Positions 1 through 9,954 of a stretch of DNA of 64,000 nt are shown here, piece after piece; positions within the stretch are counted from its first letter, which is position 1; every line of letters starts with the position of its first letter. The position numbers and the translations under genes were made by a program. The stretch spans positions 886,634-950,633 of the forward strand of contig CM000855.1 in NCBI GenBank assembly GCA_000163995.1, read 5' to 3'. The notes beneath the pieces are model-generated. The model searched no databases, was not told the DNA's origin, and saw nothing but the letters and a program-made list of their open reading frames with translations. The stretch is from Campylobacter jejuni subsp. jejuni 414. Its GTDB lineage: Bacteria > Campylobacterota > Campylobacteria > Campylobacterales > Campylobacteraceae.

Positions 1-247
1 CCTTGTTTTCATCTCCAAAAAGTTCTTTTGCTATACGTTTAGCTAAAACTACATCATAGCCTTGATTATTTCCTTTTTCATCTACATAACCAAAGGGTGG
101 TTTATCACCAAATACTCCAATCCTAACAACTCCATTTTGCTTAATTTCATCAAGAGAATTTAAAGTTTTAGAGTCAGAATTTCCCTCACAAGCAGCCAAC
201 ACTACTGCAACAAAGGCCGTTAAAACACTTAGAAGTATTTTTTTCAT
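1..247 (-). CDS. cjaA: CjaA, surface lipoprotein / amino-acid ABC solute-binding protein (N-terminal part; gene runs off the window)
   Basis: The minus-strand reading frame starts at the ATG at 245-247 and is cut by the left window edge after about 82 codons. The N-terminus is a lipoprotein signal ending in LAAC with the acylated cysteine at residue 20. It is followed by the start of a family-3 solute-binding fold (VVRIGVFGDKPPFGYVDEKG). In C. jejuni CjaA is an immunodominant inner-membrane lipoprotein that binds cysteine for an ABC importer; this is known from the family, not seen here. It diverges from jlpA across a 226-bp AT-rich gap that must hold both promoters. Confidence 0.93.
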   Translation of the reverse strand, partial: MKKILLSVLTAFVAVVLAACEGNSDSKTLNSLDEIKQNGVVRIGVFGDKPPFGYVDEKGNNQGYDVVLAKRIAKELFGDENK

Positions 248-432
248 GTATTTCCTTTCTTTAAAAATAAGCCTTAAGGCATTACAAAAATATATAAACA
301 ATTGCCAAATTAATTATACTTATAAATTATAAATAATGTATTTAAATTAAACTAAAAAGATTTTTCATGTGTAAAAATGTAATTAATCTCATACTTTCTT
401 TTGGCATTGTTTAATTTTTAAGTAAAAAAAGA

Positions 433-438
433 TATAAT
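433..438 (+). promoter_or_regulatory. Sigma-70 -10 element of jlpA
   Basis: A perfect TATAAT lies 35 bp before the jlpA start and is preceded by A/T-rich runs, as is usual for C. jejuni promoters that lack a clear -35 box. A strong ribosome-binding site (AAGGAG, about 460-466) follows before the ATG at 474. Confidence 0.65.
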
Positions 439-473
439 CTTTCTTTTTAAAATTTTTTCAAGGAGAAAACTAT

Positions 474-1592
474 ATGAAAAAAGGTATTTTTATCCTTATC
501 GGGATAGCTGTTTTATTTTCAGCTTGCGGAAATCCCATAGATGAAAAAACAGTTAAAAAATACGAAAATCAACTAAATCAAACAATTAAACAAGAAATTT
601 CAAGCCTTTCTCAGGATTCTGGAATAAAAATTGAATTTTCTGATTTTAAATGCAATGCAGATGGTAAATTTATAGCATGTTTAAGTCCAAATTTCAAGAC
701 TCTTGTAGAAGATAACAATGACGAATATCAAGAACTATTTCAAGCAAAAAATATCAAATTTCGCTCAAATGAAATTTATAAAGGCGAAACAAATGCATCA
801 ATTGGTATTAAAGAATATTATAACAATCTTTTTAAAGACCAAAAAAACATACAAACAAGCTTAGTTTTTGAAAATTTCCAACTTGGCGAAAGGATTGTTA
901 ATGATATCAATGAAAGCTTGCTTCAACAAGATCCAAAAATAAGCTCTTTTATCAATAAATTAAGTTCAGATTCTTATACTTTATCATTTGATAATTCCAT
1001 CAACAAACAAAAGAGTGATTATCTAGATAATCTTGATATAAAATTTTATAATGCAAAATTAAATTTCAATACAAATCTAAATATAAATCTAAAAGAAGAT
1101 CTGATTAATTATCTTGATTCTAAAGGCATAAAATTTAACACTCAAACTTTAACCATGGATGGACAAGCTATCAATGAATTTCTTATCAAGGCAAGTTATG
1201 AACAAACTTCAGATTTTAGCAATATAATCCAAAAATATATTATTTTAAACAATTTTAAAATTGATTCAACCCTTAAAACTGAAGGTGTGTTTAATAGCTA
1301 CATGGCAAGAGCTAAAGAAAATTTACAAACCCTAAAAACTCAAAGCCAAAATGAAGAAGAAGCGTTAATTCTTGATAAAGCTTTGATTATTTTAAATAAC
1401 ATCACTCAAAACGATGATTATAAACTCAATCTTGATTTAAAATTTAAAAATATCCCTATTAGTGATTACAATACACAAGGAATCAATAGCATAGAAAAAC
1501 TCAATATCAACAATCAAGATGCCACAGAAGTTTTAAGAATTATACTTCCATTTATCATGCTTTCTATGTTAATGGGCGGAGCATCATTTTAA
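474..1592 (+). CDS. jlpA: JlpA, surface-exposed lipoprotein adhesin
   Basis: This 372-residue protein has a lipoprotein signal ([18 protein letters not shown], lipid-modified Cys18), and its length and sequence match the C. jejuni adhesin JlpA. JlpA is exported to the outer-membrane surface and has been reported to bind host Hsp90-alpha during epithelial attachment (family knowledge). The body is rich in Asn, Lys, Ile and Leu with repeated hydrophobic-polar alternation, consistent with its known beta-sheet 'unclosed half-barrel' fold. It has its own promoter and ribosome-binding site, and a perfect palindromic terminator begins 2 bp after its stop, so it is probably monocistronic. The reading frame is intact. 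Confidence 0.95.
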   Translation: MKKGIFILIGIAVLFSACGNPIDEKTVKKYENQLNQTIKQEISSLSQDSGIKIEFSDFKCNADGKFIACLSPNFKTLVEDNNDEYQELFQAKNIKFRSNEIYKGETNASIGIKEYYNNLFKDQKNIQTSLVFENFQLGERIVNDINESLLQQDPKISSFINKLSSDSYTLSFDNSINKQKSDYLDNLDIKFYNAKLNFNTNLNINLKEDLINYLDSKGIKFNTQTLTMDGQAINEFLIKASYEQTSDFSNIIQKYIILNNFKIDSTLKTEGVFNSYMARAKENLQTLKTQSQNEEEALILDKALIILNNITQNDDYKLNLDLKFKNIPISDYNTQGINSIEKLNINNQDATEVLRIILPFIMLSMLMGGASF

Positions 1593-1593
1593 T

Positions 1594-1617
1594 CTTTAAG
1601 AGGAATTCCTCTTAAAG
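1594..1617 (+). terminator. Perfect 24-bp palindrome, terminator after jlpA
   Basis: CTTTAAGAGG-AATT-CCTCTTAAAG is a perfect inverted repeat directly after the jlpA stop, followed by a T-rich stretch. It also sits at the 3' end of the convergent broken gene on the minus strand, so it can serve both directions. Confidence 0.75.
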
Positions 1618-3217
1618 TTATTCTTTATCAAAGTATTCAAATTTTGCCCTACCTTCATCTCTTAAAACTTTAATATAACCATCATTTCCAGAAATATCAA
1701 CACCATTAATGTAAAACACATTAGGCTCTCCTAAAGAATTATGAATATCATACCCCATTTCCTTGGCTAATAATTTAGCAAGCTCATAATGAGTTGGCAA
1801 ATTACTTTGTTTTAAATAAGATATAAAATCATCATTTTTAACATTAAAAGTGGTAGCAAAAATAGGAATATTAGCTACATTTACACTTAAAAAAGAATGT
1901 CCATATTCAGCATGCCCATCTCTTCCTAATTCTCCCATAGCTCAGGTGTGAAAATTACATAGATAGGAATGCCATTTTTTGGCTTAATTCTTTAAAAACT
2001 TCAAATACACTAGAAATAAAATAATCATTAAAAATCATAGCATTATCATAAGTATTTTCACGAGTCATTGGTTTAAAAACATCTGTTTTTTCATACGCTC
2101 TATAGCCTCTTTGATAAGGAGAATGTGCGTTTCTTTGATGCAATATAACAAAATTTTTTCCATATAAAAATTTATCTTGATTTTCTTTTAATTTTTCCAA
2201 AACCACCAAATCACCCAATTGCTTATATTTAAAATAATAATTTTCCCTTGTAAAAAATTCATCTAAATTTTCAGGACCTATATCTCTTAACTCACTAATG
2301 GTTTGCGCACTGTAGTAAAAAGTTTTAAATCCTGCTTTCTTGGCTAACACAAGATGTGTGTTTTCATTCAAAATATGCCTAATATTATCCGGCTTATAAG
2401 CAATATTTAGTAAGCTTGGTAAAGCCACACGAGTCAAAACAGCACTTGAGATTGCTTTTTACTACAAAGTTTTTATCATTTTTTGCCCATTTACTAAGTA
2501 ATGGACTTGTATTTCTTTCATAGCCTAAAAGCCCTATACAATTTGCATTAGTACTTTCGCCTAAAATCAAGATAACATTACGATCTGCTACATTTTTATA
2601 ATCATAAGTGTATTCAGGATAATCCGGTAAGGTAGTTTGAGGTATGCGTAAATATAAGAAAAAATAAGCGCTAAAAGTTTGTAAAGAATTATACAAAGAA
2701 ATACTATCATTTTTAGAAGAAAAATTGGCAAGACTATCAGTTTTATAAACCGTCTTATAAGGTAAAACACCTAAAGCAAAAATCGCCAAAATTGTAGCGA
2801 TGAAATTGGTTTTTTTGAGATTTTAAAATAAAAGATACTTAAAGCAGTATAGTTAAGAAATATTACGCTTATATGAATTAAGCCTTTAAGTAATATCCCT
2901 CCCTAAAGCAATTTTTACTACTTTTCCAAATTCAACAAACATTAAATGTAAAGAAAAGACATTCAAAAGTTTGTTAAAATAATATAAATGCGAAAATTGG
3001 ATACATTCCATCAAAGCAAAAAATCCAAACACACAAACTATAAAAATTCTAGGACGAACCAAAGGAAAAATCAAAGCTGCCGCATCTAAAACCAAAACAT
3101 TATTTAAATCAAAACGAAATATATAGTCATTATAAAGTGAAAACAAAAATCCAGGCAAAATAAAAGCTATAAAAGTTATAACTACCAAAAAAAGTAATTT
3201 CTAAAAAAGATTTTCAC
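1618..3217 (-). pseudogene. Broken phosphoethanolamine transferase (EptA/CptA-type, sulfatase fold)
   Basis: Several minus-strand fragments join into one protein of about 530 residues when single bases are corrected. From the N-terminus there are membrane segments (about 3188-2790), then the sulfatase-fold core ILGESTNANCIGLLGYERNT. Next comes a nucleophile region that reads SSAVLTRVALPS only after a frame change at the T5 run 2456-2460. The core ends with LHQRNAHSPY and the metal-site segment ELGRDGHAEYGH near 1938-1890. I see at least five lesions: near 3195 (after a probable GTG start at 3215-3217 with an AAGGAA ribosome-binding site), near 2890, at 2456-2460, near 1967-1973, and near 1935. 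The intact family adds phosphoethanolamine to lipid A or other surface glycans. This copy cannot be functional. Confidence 0.8.
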
Positions 3218-3339
3218 AATATTCCTTTATTTAAAAAGTTTAAAAATTAAATTATAGTCAAATAATTTTTTATTAAGTTAAAATTTATGTATTTTTAGTT
3301 ATTTTGATAGCTTTAAAATTTATCATATAAAAGGTTAAA

Positions 3340-4079
3340 ATGAAAATTTTATTCTCTCCTAGTGAAAGCAAAAATGAAAATTGCAAACAAAACCCCATCA
3401 ATGAAAATTCATTTATATTTAAAGAATTATTTTCTTATAGAATGCAGGCCTTAAAACACTATGAAGAATTTATTAAAAATGCAAGTTTGCAAAATTTACA
3501 AGAGCTTTTTGGTATCAAAAATGAAAATGAGATCGACAAATTTAAACAAGATTTAAAAACTGCTCCCACCGAGCAAGCTATCACGCTTTATAGCGGAGTA
3601 AGTTATGAATATCTTAATTTTAAAGCCTTAGATAAAAAAAGTCAAGCTTATATTTTAGAAAACACTCTTATTTTTTCTAATCTTTTTGGCGTTGTAAGAG
3701 CTAGTGATACCCTACCCTTTTATAAATTCAAACAAGGAGCCAAAATAGGAAATTTTGCTATAGAAAAATTTTACAAAGAACATTTTAGCAAAGCCTTAGA
3801 TCAGTACTTAGAAAATGAAGAAATACTTGATCTTAGAGCGGGATTTTATGATAAATTTTATACCCCAAAAAGAAAATTTATACTTATAAATTTATAAAAA
3901 ATGGTAAAGTTATCAGTCATTTTGCTAAAGCTTATAGGGGAATTTTACTTTCCATAAGTGCAAAAAATCAAGCTCGAAGCAATAAAGAACTTTTAGAAAA
4001 TCTTCCTTTGAATCTAAAACTCAAAGAAATTCAAATCAAAGGCTTAAAGGAAGAAATTATACTTGAAATTCTAGATTAA
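3340..4079 (+). pseudogene. yaaA: YaaA-family peroxide-stress protein, frameshifted
   Basis: The first 185 codons (to the stop at 3895-3897) match the YaaA/DUF328 family: MKILFSPSESK at the start, then TLYSGVSYEYL and a C-terminal FYTPKRKF. The frame then breaks in the TTT at 3891-3893. Adding one T restores NFIKNGKVISHFAKAYRG and a continuous frame to the TAA at 4077-4079, giving about 246 residues, the usual family length. YaaA limits intracellular free iron and oxidative damage in E. coli. The break removes the conserved KVISHFAKAYRG motif, so a product ending at 3897 is probably inactive. It converges on hipO with a gap of only 4 bp. Confidence 0.85.
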
Positions 4080-4083
4080 ATTT

Positions 4084-5235
4084 TTATTTCAAATATTTTA
4101 AAGCTAATTTCGCATAATAACTTGCAGCTCTAGCTAAAAGCTTATCATTAAAAACATAACTAGAATTATGTAAATAAATGTCGTTTTCATTTTCTAAAAA
4201 GGCATAAGCACATTTTTTCATTTCACAAAAAAAGCCAAAATCCTCACTTGCCATTAAAGGACGATGATTAAAATCACAATTTTCCTCACCAAATAGCTCT
4301 TTTGCAACTTCACTTGCAAAATCTACCGCTTCATCATGATTCATAGTGACTGGTGCAACAACATTTTTGCTAATTTGAATTTCTATATCATTAGCCTGTG
4401 CAATACCTTTGCAAATTTTATAAATTTTTTCTTCAATTAATTTTCTAGTTTCATTATCCAATGCCCTAACACTCATCTTAATTATCGCATTATCTGGAAT
4501 GATATTAAAAGCATGTCCTGCATTAAAAGCACCTATACTTACAACTGCTGAATTTTGAGGATCAACATTGCAAGATACTATACTTTGCAAAGCCACTACA
4601 AGCAAAGAAGCAGCATATATAGGATCTTTTGCTTTTTCTGGGGCGCTTCCATGACCACCTTTTCCGATAACTTCAATACTATAGCTATCTGAAGAAGCCA
4701 TCATGGCACCTTTTTTAAGATAAAATTTCTTATCACTGCCAAAAGGCATATTATGCCATCCAAAAACATAATCACTATCGAATTTTTCAAATAATCCATC
4801 TTCTATCATTGCCTTAGCGCCACCTAAGCCTTCTTCGGCAGGTTGAAAATAAAGATTTAATACACCATTAAATTCCTGACTTGCTAAATATTTTGCAGCA
4901 AGCAACAAAGAGGTGGTATGTCCATCATGGCCGCAAGCATGCATTACATTGTCTTTTTTGCTTTTGTATGGTAAATTCGTGCATTCTTGCATAGGTAAAG
5001 CATCCATATCTGCACGAAGTCCTATTTTTTTATTGCTATTTCCTTTTTTTAAAACCCCCACAACGCCTGTTTTTCCAATTTCTCCATAAACTTCATAACC
5101 AAATTCTTTTAATTTTTGTGCCACCAATTTTGCAGTACATAACTCATCAAAACCAAGTTCAGGATTTTCATGAATTTGATGACGAATTTTTTCAAATTCA
5201 CCTTGTAAATCTAGTATTTCTGAAATTAAATTCAT
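4084..5235 (-). CDS. hipO: HipO, hippurate hydrolase (M20 metallopeptidase / amidohydrolase)
   Basis: The protein hydrolyses hippurate (benzoylglycine) to benzoate and glycine, the biochemical trait that distinguishes C. jejuni from C. coli. I start it at MNLISEIL (5235), because AAGGAGA lies just upstream; the frame stays open for 15 further codons upstream without such a site. That gives 383 residues. M20 metal ligands are visible: Cys101 and His103 in HACGHDGH, the Glu134-Glu135 pair in QPAEEGLGG, His161 in GWHNMP, and a C-terminal HNSSY. The gene is intact although genes on both sides are broken. Confidence 0.96.
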   Translation of the reverse strand: MNLISEILDLQGEFEKIRHQIHENPELGFDELCTAKLVAQKLKEFGYEVYGEIGKTGVVGVLKKGNSNKKIGLRADMDALPMQECTNLPYKSKKDNVMHACGHDGHTTSLLLAAKYLASQEFNGVLNLYFQPAEEGLGGAKAMIEDGLFEKFDSDYVFGWHNMPFGSDKKFYLKKGAMMASSDSYSIEVIGKGGHGSAPEKAKDPIYAASLLVVALQSIVSCNVDPQNSAVVSIGAFNAGHAFNIIPDNAIIKMSVRALDNETRKLIEEKIYKICKGIAQANDIEIQISKNVVAPVTMNHDEAVDFASEVAKELFGEENCDFNHRPLMASEDFGFFCEMKKCAYAFLENENDIYLHNSSYVFNDKLLARAASYYAKLALKYLK

Positions 5236-5279
5236 TTTATTTTTCTCCTTGTATAAAATTTTCTTTTCTAGGTAGAACA

Positions 5280-6167
5280 AATTACGCCAAGATTGTTGAA
5301 ATAAAAATCAAAGCAAAAATATAAACAAAATCTAAAATAAAACTATGAGTTTTATCAACACTCCAAGATACGACCTATAAATTAAATGATAGTATAACAA
5401 AGGTAATACTCCAAAAAGTACTTATAGATTTGGATTGAAATTTTTTAATTCTGAAAGTAAATTAAAGAAAAATGCAAACCACATAGAATAAAAATACCCG
5501 ACAATACGGCAAAAATCTGTATCAATACTAAATTTTTAAAATCCATATAAAAATACACGCCCTTCAACAATAGCATTATTATAAAAGAGATATTTTTTCT
5601 TTTAAAAAATAATCTAAGATAAGGACTGAAAATAATAACAAAATTAGGCAAAGTTTGAATTTCTTTTTTAACAAAATCAGCTAATTCTTCACTAAAACCT
5701 GCGTATTACCCATAAAAAGTTGGTAAAAATAGACTGAAAAATAAAATAGGTCCTATCAAAAATAATCATACCTCAAGCGACATGAGATTTTAGAGCATAA
5801 ATAAGTTTTTCACATTATTCTTTTTTGTTTTCACCCTTGCCTATAAAAAACTAATAAAACAGCCTTCTAAAAATCTTATAATTAAAATACTGCTATAACC
5901 GTCCCCGAAGTTAAAATATATCAGAATTCATTAAACCTTTTTTAACCCAAATTTATAAACTAAAAAAGCCGTAAACGAAGCACCAAAAATTTTTGCAACC
6001 ACTATCATACTAGTGATTAAGATGGCTTGTTAAGTATTTAAAACAAGGTTACTTGAAATCAAAGGCATTAAAACCTGTCGCTGCCCATGAAATGCTATAA
6101 ATGATAAACTCAAACCCTAATTGCGTCTAAAAGAAATAAAAGTCATTTTTACATATTAAAATCCTTT
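5280..6167 (-). pseudogene. Remnant of an MFS-type membrane transporter
   Basis: No intact gene occupies 5236-6366. Minus-strand translation gives membrane-segment fragments in the expected order but in changing frames with stops. They are a segment with SMIVVAKIFGASFTAFFSL (about 6005-5960), then GPILFFSLFLPTFYG (about 5750-5708), then GFSEELADFVKKEI leading into FIIMLLLKGVYFYMDFKNLV (about 5698-5540). The last is a terminal segment VVSWSVDKTHSFILDFVY ending at 5282. The loop-plus-helix pattern resembles the C-terminal half of a major facilitator; NCTC 11168 has an MFS gene (Cj0987c) near here as I recall. The substrate is unknown. The decay is advanced, with many stops. Confidence 0.65.
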
Positions 6168-6366
6168 TTAAATATTTATTAAAATACAACATAAAAATAA
6201 GATAGTTTATTATCTTTAATTATTTTTTACATATTTTTTTATTACTTTTTGAAAATTTATATATAAATTTAAAGATAAAAAAACTAAAATATAAATAAAA
6301 AACCATAGAAGTTTTTAAAGTATTTAAATGATATATTTGCAAAATCTGGTTTTAAAAAGGAAAAAT

Positions 6367-6573
6367 ATGGAATTTTTATTATTTATTTTTTTAATTATTG
6401 TATTTTTATTTGTAGTATTTATCATCGTTATGCGTTATGAAAAAAAGATAAAATTACTCAATCAAAACATACAAAACATAAAAGAAGATATAGTCAATCT
6501 TAAAGAAATAACTCAAAAAAATTGCTCTTTAATTGAAAAAAATCGCTCTAATATAGAAAATATAATAAAATAA
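6367..6573 (+). CDS. Small single-pass membrane protein with a coiled-coil tail
   Basis: The protein has about 68 residues when started at MEFLLFIF (6367), where AAAAGGA lies a few bases upstream. An in-frame ATG at 6328 has no ribosome-binding site. Residues 2-20 form one hydrophobic helix, followed by RYEKKIK and a heptad-like stretch (LNQNIQNIKEDIVNLKEITQ), so it is predicted to be membrane-anchored with a cytoplasmic coiled coil. It looks equivalent to Cj0989. I recognise no function. It converges on the next gene with a 1-bp gap. Confidence 0.65.
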   Translation: MEFLLFIFLIIVFLFVVFIIVMRYEKKIKLLNQNIQNIKEDIVNLKEITQKNCSLIEKNRSNIENIIK

Positions 6574-6574
6574 A

Positions 6575-7330
6575 CTAAGAAAGATTTACGATAAGCTTAT
6601 AGTATTTTTTCTGATTTATCATTAAAGTAAAAATTTTTTCACTCGGATTTTCGCTTTTGTTTTTATAGAGCATAGTTTTTAAAAATTGAAAAAGCATCGG
6701 ACCAGAAGTTTTTCCTTGTAAAATAATATGCATTGAACCTTTTAAAATTCCATACTTATAACTCATGCCGCTTGGAAATATATCAAGATTAAAACTCAAA
6801 CTATCTTCATTACTATCATAATTTAAAATTTCAATTTTAGCAAAACTGATTTCTTGATCTTCTTGAGATAAATTTTTAAAAATTTCAAGTTTTTCTTGTT
6901 TTTCGATAGTAATAACTTCTTGTTTACCTTCGTTAAAATCTGAAAGGAAATTTTCATTTTTAAAAATTCTTGAAAAAAATTTTAGATTTTTAAATTGTAT
7001 ACTTATTTGCTTTGTGCTTTTGTGTATTGTTTTTTTGGATTCTATAATATTATCTTCTATATTTTCTTCTTGTTTTTGATTATCTTTACTTGATTTCATA
7101 TCAAAATCTTCAACAATAATCATATCTTCGCTATTGCAAACATTCAAATGTTTTACAATTTCTTCAAAAGTAAAACTATCATCACTAAATTCTAAAACCC
7201 TTATATTTGAAGTAATAAAATCAACACCATCTCGTTCTTCAATCTTGTCTTTAATCACAAAAGCATCAATACAAAAGGATGATCTTTGAATTTCATATTC
7301 AGAGCTTTTACCTTTAAATACTATCTTCAT
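6575..7330 (-). CDS. Hypothetical protein (251 aa), last gene of the hem/arg run
   Basis: I do not recognise a family for this protein. It has no signal peptide or membrane segment. The N-terminal ~85 residues look like a compact domain (MKIVFKGKSSEYEIQRSSFC). A low-complexity charged linker (DMKSSKDNQKQEENIEDN) follows, and then a C-terminal part with alternating strands ending KKYYKLIVNLS. It starts 1 bp after the stop of the Fe-S oxidoreductase gene, so the two are almost certainly co-transcribed, but that does not establish a shared role. Equivalent to Cj0990c by position. Confidence 0.75.
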   Translation of the reverse strand: MKIVFKGKSSEYEIQRSSFCIDAFVIKDKIEERDGVDFITSNIRVLEFSDDSFTFEEIVKHLNVCNSEDMIIVEDFDMKSSKDNQKQEENIEDNIIESKKTIHKSTKQISIQFKNLKFFSRIFKNENFLSDFNEGKQEVITIEKQEKLEIFKNLSQEDQEISFAKIEILNYDSNEDSLSFNLDIFPSGMSYKYGILKGSMHIILQGKTSGPMLFQFLKTMLYKNKSENPSEKIFTLMINQKKYYKLIVNLS

Positions 7331-7331
7331 A

Positions 7332-8597
7332 TCACAAAGCTTTTACTATAAGTTCTAAAGGACTAGCAAAAACAACCTTGCTTGAATTTTGTTCTAAAGC
7401 ATTTGAAATTTGCATTCTACAAGCTGAACACTCAGCACTCACCACACTAGCTTTGCTTTCATCTATCATTTGTGCTTTTCTAAGTCCTACGCTTAAAGCT
7501 CTTTCGTAATAATCTGTTTGCATACTCACTCCACCAAAACCGCAACAAGCATTAGAATTGCTCATTTCAACAAAATGATAATTTGTTTTTAAAAGTTCTC
7601 TTGGCTCTTTAAAAACCCCTTGCATTTTTCTTGCATGACAAGGATCATGGTAGGTAATGCTATAATTAAATTTATTTTTTGTTTTTAAAAGTTCTTCCAA
7701 AGAAGTAAATTTATAAAAATACTCACTAGCCATATAGATCTTAGACGATATATATTTTGCGCGTTTTGCCCATTCTAAATCATTTTGTATGATAAAAAAA
7801 TGCTCATAATCTATCTTTAGCATAGCCGAACAAGTCGCTTCAGGAACTATAATAGCATCTAATTTTTCTAATTTTTTTTCAAAATACTCTATATTTTTTT
7901 TAGCCAAAATTTCAACACTTTTAAAATCGCCCGTAAAAAATTGTGGTGCACCACAACATACTTGATCTTTCATTAAATCTACATTGATTTTTAATTCTTT
8001 AGTGATTTTAAGCACCGCATTGGCCGTATCTATGTAAAAATAATTTGCCAAACAACCCACAAAAAAACCTATGGTTTTTTCTCCATCATTGTTAATGAAT
8101 TTTGGATTAGAATTTAAAAAACTCTTTTTATTAAAACTTGTAAGCAATCTTCCTTTTTTAATAAAAGGCATAGAAAATCTCGCCTTCATCCCTGCATTTT
8201 CATTCTCACTTTGGATTTTAAAAGCACAACTTTGAAATACATAGCCCAATTTTGCTACTAAATCTAAAATTTTACGTCTTCTCAAAAAGAAAAAAATAAG
8301 TTTTTTATACCAAGCTATACCAAATTTCTTAGCTATATCATAACGCACTTCTTCTATAGCATTATCTACTCTTAGTTTGCTTGGACACACTTCAACGCAA
8401 TTAGTACATAAAAAACAAGATTCAAAAACTTTTTTAGCTTCTTTATTAAGTTCTAAATTTCCATCTTTATAAGCACTTAAAAGATCCAAAAACCCTCTAG
8501 GACTTGTGCTTTCATCAGGATTAATATCGTGTATAGTGCAAACAGGTATACATTTACCACATTTAACACAAGCATCACTTATTTGGCTAAATTTCAT
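7332..8597 (-). CDS. Fe-S oxidoreductase, GlpC/GlcF-type (two 4Fe-4S plus two CCG domains)
   Basis: This 421-residue cytoplasmic or membrane-peripheral protein has two ferredoxin-type clusters (CVKCGKCIPVC at residues 10-20 and CFLCTNCVEVCPSK near 61). It also has two cysteine-rich CCG domains (VCCGAPQFF and ACCGFGGVS). This is the layout of glycolate oxidase, glycerol-3-phosphate dehydrogenase and heterodisulfide-reductase electron-transfer subunits. The usual flavoprotein partner is not adjacent, so the donor cannot be named. It is packed 1 bp from hemN upstream and 1 bp from a hypothetical gene downstream, indicating one operon. Confidence 0.88.
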   Translation of the reverse strand: MKFSQISDACVKCGKCIPVCTIHDINPDESTSPRGFLDLLSAYKDGNLELNKEAKKVFESCFLCTNCVEVCPSKLRVDNAIEEVRYDIAKKFGIAWYKKLIFFFLRRRKILDLVAKLGYVFQSCAFKIQSENENAGMKARFSMPFIKKGRLLTSFNKKSFLNSNPKFINNDGEKTIGFFVGCLANYFYIDTANAVLKITKELKINVDLMKDQVCCGAPQFFTGDFKSVEILAKKNIEYFEKKLEKLDAIIVPEATCSAMLKIDYEHFFIIQNDLEWAKRAKYISSKIYMASEYFYKFTSLEELLKTKNKFNYSITYHDPCHARKMQGVFKEPRELLKTNYHFVEMSNSNACCGFGGVSMQTDYYERALSVGLRKAQMIDESKASVVSAECSACRMQISNALEQNSSKVVFASPLELIVKAL

Positions 8598-8598
8598 T

Positions 8599-9954
8599 TT
8601 ACACCGTTTTTGAAAAAACTTTTTTATCTTCGCTAATATTTTTCATATAAGCATCAAAACACATAGCGATATTGCGTATGAGCAAAACTCCTGTTTCATT
8701 AACTTTAATAAAATTTTCATCTAAATTGATAAAATCTTTATATTCTTCTAAAGCTTTTAAATCTTCTTTAAAATATGCTTTAAAATCAATAGAAAATTCT
8801 TTTTCTATTGATTTTATATCAAGTTTGAAATTTGCCATTAATTCCATAATCACTGCTTTCCTAAGCTCATCATCATCACTTAAAATAACGCCTCTTTCGA
8901 AAGGCAAAATTCCTTTATCTAACGCAATCTCATAGCTTGACATATCTTTGAAATTTTGTGCATAATGTCTTTGTCCTTCACCTATACTTGTAAGCCCTAC
9001 ACCAACCAAGTCAGCACCACCTTTAGTAGTATAACCTTGAAAATTTCTATGTAAAGTGCCATTTTCTAAAGCTTTAAAAAGTTCATCATTTTCTTTTGCA
9101 AAATGATCCATTCCTATCATCTTATAGCCATTTTTACTTAAAAACTTCTCACAAAACTCTAAAATTTCAAGTTTTACATCAGGACTTGGCAAAGTATTTT
9201 CATCAAATTTTCTCATATTTTTTTTAAGCCAAGGCACATGAGCATAATTAAAAATCGCTAAACGATCAGGATTTAAAAGCATAACTTTTTCTAAAGTTTG
9301 CGTAAAACTTTGTAAATTTTGATAAGGTAAGCCATAAATTAAGTCCATATTTACAGACTTAATCCCTTTATTTCTTACAAGATTTAAAGCATTTTGCGTC
9401 AGCTCAAAAGGCTGAATTCGGTGAATTTCTTTTTGGACTTTTTCATCAAAATCCTGAACTCCAAAACTGATGCGATTAAAACCATTTTGTGTTAAAACTG
9501 CAGCTTGCTCCTCGTTTAAAAAACGCGGATCAATTTCACAACTAATCTCTGCATCTTTAGAAAAATTTCTAAAGATGGACTTGATTTTTAAAATCAAACT
9601 TTCAAGTTGTTTTGCACTAAAAAATGTAGGTGTTCCACCCCCAAAATGCATTTGTACCACTTGACGTTGAGTATCTAAAATAGTATTTAAAATATCAAGT
9701 TCTTTAAAAATATAAGCTAAATACCTTTCTTTACTTTCTTCTTTTGCAGTATAAATAACATTACAACCACAAAAATAACAGGCGCTTCTACAAAAAGGTA
9801 AATGAAAATAAAGTGATAAAAAACTGTCTTGTTTTTTTAAAATTTCTATATATTCTTCATATTTAAAATGCGTATTAAATTCCACTGCCGTAGGATAAGA
9901 AGTATAACGAGGTCCTGCTTTAGAGTATTTTACAAAAGCCTTATAATCTCTCAT
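8599..9954 (-). CDS. hemN: HemN, oxygen-independent coproporphyrinogen III oxidase (radical SAM)
   Basis: HemN decarboxylates coproporphyrinogen III to protoporphyrinogen IX without oxygen, a late step of haem synthesis suited to microaerobic growth. The radical-SAM motif CRSACYFCGC (Cys55, Cys59, Cys62, Cys64) has the extra cysteine typical of true HemN. The downstream GGGTPTFF and YTTKGGADLVGVG segments and the length of 451 residues also fit HemN rather than the shorter HemW. The start overlaps the end of the upstream gene by 14 bp. hemB lies three genes upstream on the same strand, so two haem steps share this run. Confidence 0.93.
   Translation of the reverse strand: MRDYKAFVKYSKAGPRYTSYPTAVEFNTHFKYEEYIEILKKQDSFLSLYFHLPFCRSACYFCGCNVIYTAKEESKERYLAYIFKELDILNTILDTQRQVVQMHFGGGTPTFFSAKQLESLILKIKSIFRNFSKDAEISCEIDPRFLNEEQAAVLTQNGFNRISFGVQDFDEKVQKEIHRIQPFELTQNALNLVRNKGIKSVNMDLIYGLPYQNLQSFTQTLEKVMLLNPDRLAIFNYAHVPWLKKNMRKFDENTLPSPDVKLEILEFCEKFLSKNGYKMIGMDHFAKENDELFKALENGTLHRNFQGYTTKGGADLVGVGLTSIGEGQRHYAQNFKDMSSYEIALDKGILPFERGVILSDDDELRKAVIMELMANFKLDIKSIEKEFSIDFKAYFKEDLKALEEYKDFINLDENFIKVNETGVLLIRNIAMCFDAYMKNISEDKKVFSKTV

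Noticed and set aside
2588..2770. 60-codon hydrophobic minus-strand frame inside the phosphoethanolamine transferase remnant
   Set aside because: It is the wrong frame of a stretch that reads as family sequence in another frame; its hydrophobicity comes from AT richness.
5118..5324. 68-codon plus-strand frame opposite the hipO start
   Set aside because: It covers the hipO N-terminus and the transporter remnant on the other strand and has no ribosome-binding site.
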